In this document: one piece after another, positions 5,857-8,677 of the stretch | How the letters are laid out: the number at the start of each line of letters is the position of its first letter | Numbering within the stretch: the first letter of the stretch is position 1 | Source: Angelakisella sp. | GTDB taxonomy: Bacteria; Bacillota; Clostridia; Oscillospirales; Ruminococcaceae | Direction: 5' to 3' | Assembly (NCBI GenBank): GCA_013316495.1 | Contig: WSMP01000065.1 | Span: 1-8,677, forward strand | Length of the DNA: 8,677 nucleotides | Program-made: the position numbers and the translations under genes | The notes under the pieces: generated by a model | Databases searched by the model: none | Seen by the model: only the letters and a program-made list of their open reading frames with translations | What the model was told of the DNA's origin: nothing

Positions 5857-5915
5857 CTGGAAATCGTGTAACGGCTAATACCCGTTCAAGGGTTCGAATC
5901 CCTTTCTCTCCGCCA
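5857..5915 (+). other. tRNA-Ser(GGA) 3' fragment = probable attP core
   Basis: This is the 3' part of a serine tRNA gene. Visible in order: anticodon loop CTGGAAA (5857-5863, anticodon GGA at 5859-5861), 3' anticodon stem TCGTG (5864-5868), long class II variable arm with AACGG paired to CCGTT, T-arm AAGGG-TTCGAAT-CCCTT (5888-5904), acceptor strand TCTCTCC (5905-5911), discriminator G and encoded CCA (5913-5915). The 5' half is missing: the upstream sequence is AT-rich, has no GGAGAGA acceptor strand, and the 5' anticodon stem reads AACGT where CACGA is needed. Identity to a tRNA therefore starts at the anticodon loop, the usual crossover point of tRNA-targeting tyrosine integrases. Phage genes lie on both sides, so this is attP, or the internal att of a tandem array, and not attL or attR of a lone prophage. 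Confidence 0.8.
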
Positions 5916-5919
5916 ACAG

Positions 5920-5954
5920 AAAACCCGCTTAAACGCTATGTTTAGGCGGGTTTT
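5920..5954. terminator. Bidirectional terminator between the tRNA fragment and int
   Basis: A 15-base arm, AAAACCCGCTTAAAC (5920-5934), pairs with GTTTAGGCGGGTTTT (5940-5954) around the loop GCTAT, with a single G-U wobble. A T-run follows on the + strand and the complementary A-run precedes it, so it can end the tRNA transcript after integration and, on the other strand, the integrase transcript. Confidence 0.8.
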
Positions 5955-5975
5955 TCTATGTCTTTTTTGAGGTTG

Positions 5976-6012
5976 TACCCTTTATTTTACCCTTTACAGG
6001 TTTTTACCCTTT
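5976..6012 (+). repeat. Three TACCCTTT direct repeats, candidate integrase arm sites
   Basis: TACCCTTT is present at 5976-5983, 5988-5995 and 6005-6012; the starts are 12 and 17 bases apart. The last copy overlaps the integrase stop codon. With the TGTACCAAA pair on the far side of the core, these are good candidates for P' arm binding sites. Confidence 0.45.
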
Positions 6013-7161
6013 GGCAAGACTGGTATAGTAGCCCTGCATCCGGGCGGCGGTGTCTTTCATCATCTGTTCAGAGGTGTGGGTGTAGACATTAAGGGTGAAA
6101 CTGGCGGTGGCGTGGCCCAGAAGGTCCTGGACGCTCTTTACATCCGCACCGCTGGCGATGGCTACCGTAGCCGCTGTGTGCCGGAGGTCGTGGGGCCTTG
6201 CGTCCGGCCTGCCGATGCTGGCGGCAATTTTCTTGAATCGCCGGTAGAAGGAGGGGACAGAGTAGGGGGTTCCCGCTTCATCGGTGAAAACCAGATCATC
6301 CAGGTTGCTCCAGGCCGGTCCAGCCCGCAGGCGGCGCTCCCGCTGCTTGGCCCGCTCCGCCTGGAGGTATTCAAAGGCGATGGGCGGCGGTTCAATGGTC
6401 CGGGGCTTCCCGCTTTTGGTGGTGGGTGCAATATAACGCCCCTTGCCCTTCTCCCGCTGAAGCTGCTGGCTGATGGTAAGCCGCCCCCGCTCAAAGTCCA
6501 CCTGTTTCCAGCTTAGGCCCAAACACTCCCCCTCCCGTAGTCCTGCGAACAGACACAGGGCATAAGCGTTCCTCATAGGGCTGTCCTCAATAGCCGCCAG
6601 GAAAAGCGGGATTTCCTTATCCGTCAGCGGGGCGATCTCGTGCCGCTCCACCTTTGGCAGCTCGGCAGCATCGCAGGGGTTAGCGGGGATGATGCCCTGC
6701 TTTACGGCCACGCTAAGGGCCTTGTGAAGGACAGCGGAGACATTCTTTACCGTTTTCCCGGAGATTCCCGCTTTGGTCATAGTGTTATAAAGCCGCTGAA
6801 CGTGGGTCCCCTTGACTGCCTGCAACTCTATAGCCCCCATCACTGGGACGATATGATTTTTGATGATCCCTTCATAGCTGCGGTAGGTCAGGGGCTTCAC
6901 CTTCCCGGCGCAGAAGGTGGTCAGCCACTCCTCCATCCACTGGGAGACTGTGACCTTGTTGGGGGTGGTATAGGTCCCGTTGTCCAGGGCGGTCACCGCC
7001 TGGGCCAGTTTCTGGCGGACCTCCTTCTGGGTGGCCCCGTAGACCGACCGCTGTATTTGCCTGCCGGTGCCAGGGTCCCGGCCTATGGTAAAGCGGGCCT
7101 CCCACCGGCCGTCTGGCCGCTGGCGGATGGTGCCGCCGCCTTTTGCACCTTTTCTGGGCAT
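6004..7161 (-). CDS. int: Phage tyrosine integrase
   Basis: Site-specific recombinase for integration into, and excision from, the tRNA-Ser locus. 385 residues. An N-terminal arm-binding domain (about 8-62: GTIRQRPDGRWEARF, then TGRQIQRSVYGATQKEV) is followed by a SAM-like core-binding domain (about 70-165, VSQWMEEWL...) and the catalytic domain (about 175-380). All catalytic residues are visible: Arg209 in LFAGLREGE, Lys249 in TTKSGK, His324 and Arg327 in PHDLRHTA, His350 in LLGHA, and the nucleophile Tyr360 in NVYTHT. Start at 7161: AAGGAGG lies 7 bases upstream. The frame is open for 58 more codons, up to an ATG touching the repressor stop, but that extension looks non-coding. The C-terminal end faces the attachment core about 90 bases away, the classic int-att layout. 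No excisionase gene is recognisable. Confidence 0.95.
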   Translation of the reverse strand: MPRKGAKGGGTIRQRPDGRWEARFTIGRDPGTGRQIQRSVYGATQKEVRQKLAQAVTALDNGTYTTPNKVTVSQWMEEWLTTFCAGKVKPLTYRSYEGIIKNHIVPVMGAIELQAVKGTHVQRLYNTMTKAGISGKTVKNVSAVLHKALSVAVKQGIIPANPCDAAELPKVERHEIAPLTDKEIPLFLAAIEDSPMRNAYALCLFAGLREGECLGLSWKQVDFERGRLTISQQLQREKGKGRYIAPTTKSGKPRTIEPPPIAFEYLQAERAKQRERRLRAGPAWSNLDDLVFTDEAGTPYSVPSFYRRFKKIAASIGRPDARPHDLRHTAATVAIASGADVKSVQDLLGHATASFTLNVYTHTSEQMMKDTAARMQGYYTSLAKG

Positions 7162-7243
7162 GGCTGGGCCTCCTTGTTGAAGAATGTTGAAGGACTTGTG
7201 TTTTGATATTCGGGTTTCATAACGATTTATTACGCTGTTGATG

Positions 7244-7266
7244 GGGTACGCATTTAAAGCGCACCC
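7244..7266. other. GC-rich hairpin in the integrase leader
   Basis: On the - strand GGGTGCGC pairs with GCGTACCC around a 7-base loop, with one G-U pair. It lies between the repressor stop and int. Read on the + strand it has one A-C mismatch and is followed by TTTATTCTTTTT, which resembles a terminator. It could limit read-through from either side or fold in the int mRNA leader; the sequence cannot decide. Confidence 0.3.
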
Positions 7267-7335
7267 TTTATTCTTTTTCATGCTCGGAGTGAGGGTGTCT
7301 CTATTTTGGAGACGCCTTTCTACCTGCGCTTTCAT

Positions 7336-7929
7336 TTATTTGTCTAATTTCTCGCATAGATCAACTGCATATTTGAGTTTCTCTTGCACATCGTTGCCAA
7401 ATAAGGAAGCAAAAAAGTCGGCAACTTCAAACCGTGCATACCTGTATCCTTTTTCTCTTTCAAGAATACCTGTTATCCATTCTTCCCAATCAAGCGTATC
7501 GGGAATAGCTTCCTCGATTTTTCTAAGCTGTTCCCGCCATTCTTTGACCGGATTCATATTGATTTTCCGAACATATTCTTTGTAAGCCTTTTCTCCGTCT
7601 GCAATTTCTTGCAAACGAATTTGAATTTTTGGCGTTAAGAAATTACATTTTTCTTCCGCCCTATCTGCTGCCTCATAATATTGGCGCAGATATACCAAAA
7701 GATTGTAAAAATCTAAGGGAGACGAAAACAAGCGATTGAAAAACGTCATTAAATCCACATTGGTATTTTTCCGAAAGCGGATTATTTCGTTTACGATCTC
7801 CTCTGAAAATCCGGTCATTTTACAAACGATCTGGACATCTCCATCGATTGTTTTTACACCTCCAGACCTACCAAGCAACCAATCTGTTGAAACACCAAAA
7901 AAATCTGCAATACGGGTTAATTTGTCAGC
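7336..7929 (-). pseudogene. Phage repressor (XRE/HTH type), N-terminally truncated
   Basis: Remnant of the lysogeny repressor. The 197 codons up to the junction begin at ADKLTRIADFFGVSTDWLLGR, the end of an XRE-type HTH domain (the helix after the typical TPDADKL motif). Roughly the first 50 residues, including the DNA-recognition helices, are missing; this is estimated from usual family length. After the HTH end there is a long helical C-terminal region starting KTIDGDVQIVCKMTGFSEEIVNEI, a type seen in Clostridia phage regulators. It has no visible LexA/S24 peptidase motif, so induction would not be by RecA-stimulated self-cleavage. Upstream of the junction the - strand frame stays open into antisense of the ATPase gene to 8517, but that part is not repressor sequence. 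AT-rich composition contrasts with int. An assembly chimera would also explain the break. Confidence 0.75.
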
Positions 7930-7936
7930 ATGCTGA
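7925..7936. repeat. 12-bp perfect palindrome at the junction of two broken genes
   Basis: TCAGCATGCTGA is self-complementary and sits exactly where repressor homology (leftward) ends and ATPase homology (rightward) begins. The repressor contributes at least the GCTGAC codons on its strand and the ATPase the ATGCTGATC codons, so a few bases (AGC or GCATGC) may be shared microhomology used in a deletion. Confidence 0.7.
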
Positions 7937-8622
7937 TCGTCGACATCCTCCAGAAAATCCGGGGGCAGGCCCTTCCCAGAGAAACGGGATACGCCCAGGA
8001 CTACCGGGAGATGGAAACGGTAAAGGAATTTATGGATGGCCGGGGTGTGTCTATCCTGTTTGTCCACCATAACCGGAAGATGAAGGACGATGATGACCCC
8101 TTCAACATGATCTCCGGCACTAACGGCATCATGGGGGCTTCTGACACCACCTGGGTCCTGATGAAGGACAAGCGTTCCGATGGTGAAGTTATTCTGTATA
8201 TCACCGGGCGGGACGTAGAACAAAGCAACACCGTGACACGCTTTAACAAGGACACCTGGAGATGGGAGGCGGTGGGTGAGGTTGCCCAACTGGCAGAGGA
8301 ACGGACAAGGGCGGCCTATGACCAAAGCCCTGTTGTCACTACCATTAAAAAGCTGCTGGAGCAATCCCAGAGCCACCGCTGGAGTGGCACAGCAAAGGAG
8401 TTGATGGAGGCAGGGAAGTACATCGCAAAGACCTACCTGGCCCCGGACAGTCAAAAACTGGGTTATCTTATCCGTGACCTGGAAAAGCCGCTGTTTGCGT
8501 ATGACGGGATTGTGCATTTAGCAAAGAAAACCGGTGGGCACGGCGGGAAGAAGCACGATTTCTATTATCAGAATTTAGACCAGTTTGAAGAAGTCCCAGA
8601 ACTGAAATGGACAGACATATAG
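7930..8622 (+). pseudogene. AAA/RepA-type phage replication ATPase, 5'-truncated
   Basis: C-terminal 230 residues of a RecA-fold AAA ATPase of the RepA (AAA_25) type, which acts as helicase or loader in phage and plasmid replication. Visible: Walker B strand MLIVDILQKIRG (1-12), AQDYREMETVKEF, ILFVHHNRK with the sensor-like His pair (42-50), DPFNMISGTNGIMGASDTTW (about 56-75), TGRDVEQ (92-98), WRWE, and a winged-helix-like C-terminus (about 133-213) with GGKKHDFYY. The N-terminal part, with the Walker A P-loop and normally well over 100 residues, is absent. ATG 7930 lies at the junction, has no ribosome site and follows an in-frame TAA at 7918-7920, so the fragment is probably not a working ATPase. 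The missing part, the repressor 5' end and the early promoters were probably lost in one event. Confidence 0.75.
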
Positions 8623-8639
8623 ACGAACCCCCCATTCAC

Positions 8640-8677
8640 CCCCATAACCCCCAGCATTAGGGGGATGGGTTATGGGG
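8640..8677. repeat. G/C-run inverted repeat at the window edge
   Basis: CCCCATAACCC (8640-8650) is exactly complementary to GGGTTATGGGG (8667-8677), around a 16-base middle that itself begins CC and contains GGGGG. It follows the ATPase stop by 17 bases and is preceded by related C-runs (CCCCCCATTCACCC). It could be a transcription terminator whose T-run lies beyond the window, or a replication-associated structure; the closely spaced G-runs could also form a quadruplex. Confidence 0.5.

Noticed and set aside
5820..5915. Complete functional tRNA-Ser gene
   Set aside because: The 5' acceptor strand, D-arm and correct 5' anticodon stem are absent; only the 3' part from the anticodon loop is present.
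6076..7206. Two + strand open frames opposite the integrase
   Set aside because: The integrase on the other strand is complete with all catalytic residues; the + strand translations are Gly/Pro-rich shadows.
7930..8517. N-terminal extension of the repressor frame into the ATPase region on the - strand
   Set aside because: The extension is exact antisense to clear ATPase motifs and shows no HTH; the open frame is a by-product of the junction.
1..8677. CRISPR array or insertion sequence
   Set aside because: No regularly spaced repeats and no transposase gene or terminal inverted repeats were seen on either strand.

Overview
This window is phage DNA from a Gram-positive host. The moderately high GC content of the phage genes, the family choice (P2-like baseplate genes, collar fibre with a Clostridia-type cap, small CD1375-like protein, holin_4, GH25 lysin, Arm-domain tyrosine integrase, RepA-type ATPase) and strong AGGAGG ribosome sites all suggest a gut Clostridia/Oscillospiraceae temperate phage with a contractile tail. 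The taxonomic call is inference; no host gene other than a tRNA fragment is visible.

Layout. Positions 1-4956 (+ strand) hold the end of the late operon, with genes abutting or overlapping: baseplate J (5' end outside the window), tail protein I, collar fibre, a glycine-rich probable adhesin, two small accessory proteins, holin and GH25 endolysin. The first four build the baseplate edge and host-binding apparatus; the last two lyse the cell. Positions 4957-6003 form an AT-rich accessory and attachment region. It holds a small two-helix membrane protein gene on the - strand, a 34-bp dyad over its upstream region, a near-consensus + strand promoter (TTGACA-N17-TAGAAT) feeding about 195 nt of apparently non-coding, rod-folding RNA that ends in a perfect 13-bp terminator hairpin, tandem repeats, and the 3' part of a tRNA-Ser(GGA) gene followed by a terminator. 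The tRNA piece starts in the anticodon loop and lacks its 5' half, as expected of an attP core. Positions 6004-7335 carry an intact tyrosine integrase (- strand) and its leader.

Positions 7336-8622 are rearranged. A phage repressor on the - strand has lost most of its N-terminal HTH domain, and an AAA/RepA-type ATPase on the + strand has lost its Walker A half. The two broken 5' ends meet at a perfect 12-bp palindrome near 7925-7936. This looks like a deletion of the whole immunity/early-promoter region, or an assembly chimera. The window closes with a G/C-run inverted repeat.

Two points matter most. First, the tRNA fragment sits between late genes and the integrase, so the molecule is either an excised/circular phage (attP) or a tandem prophage array, not a simple single prophage end. 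Second, the region between lysin and attP carries an uncharacterised expression unit (membrane protein, dyad, structured RNA) that is the best candidate here for something undescribed.
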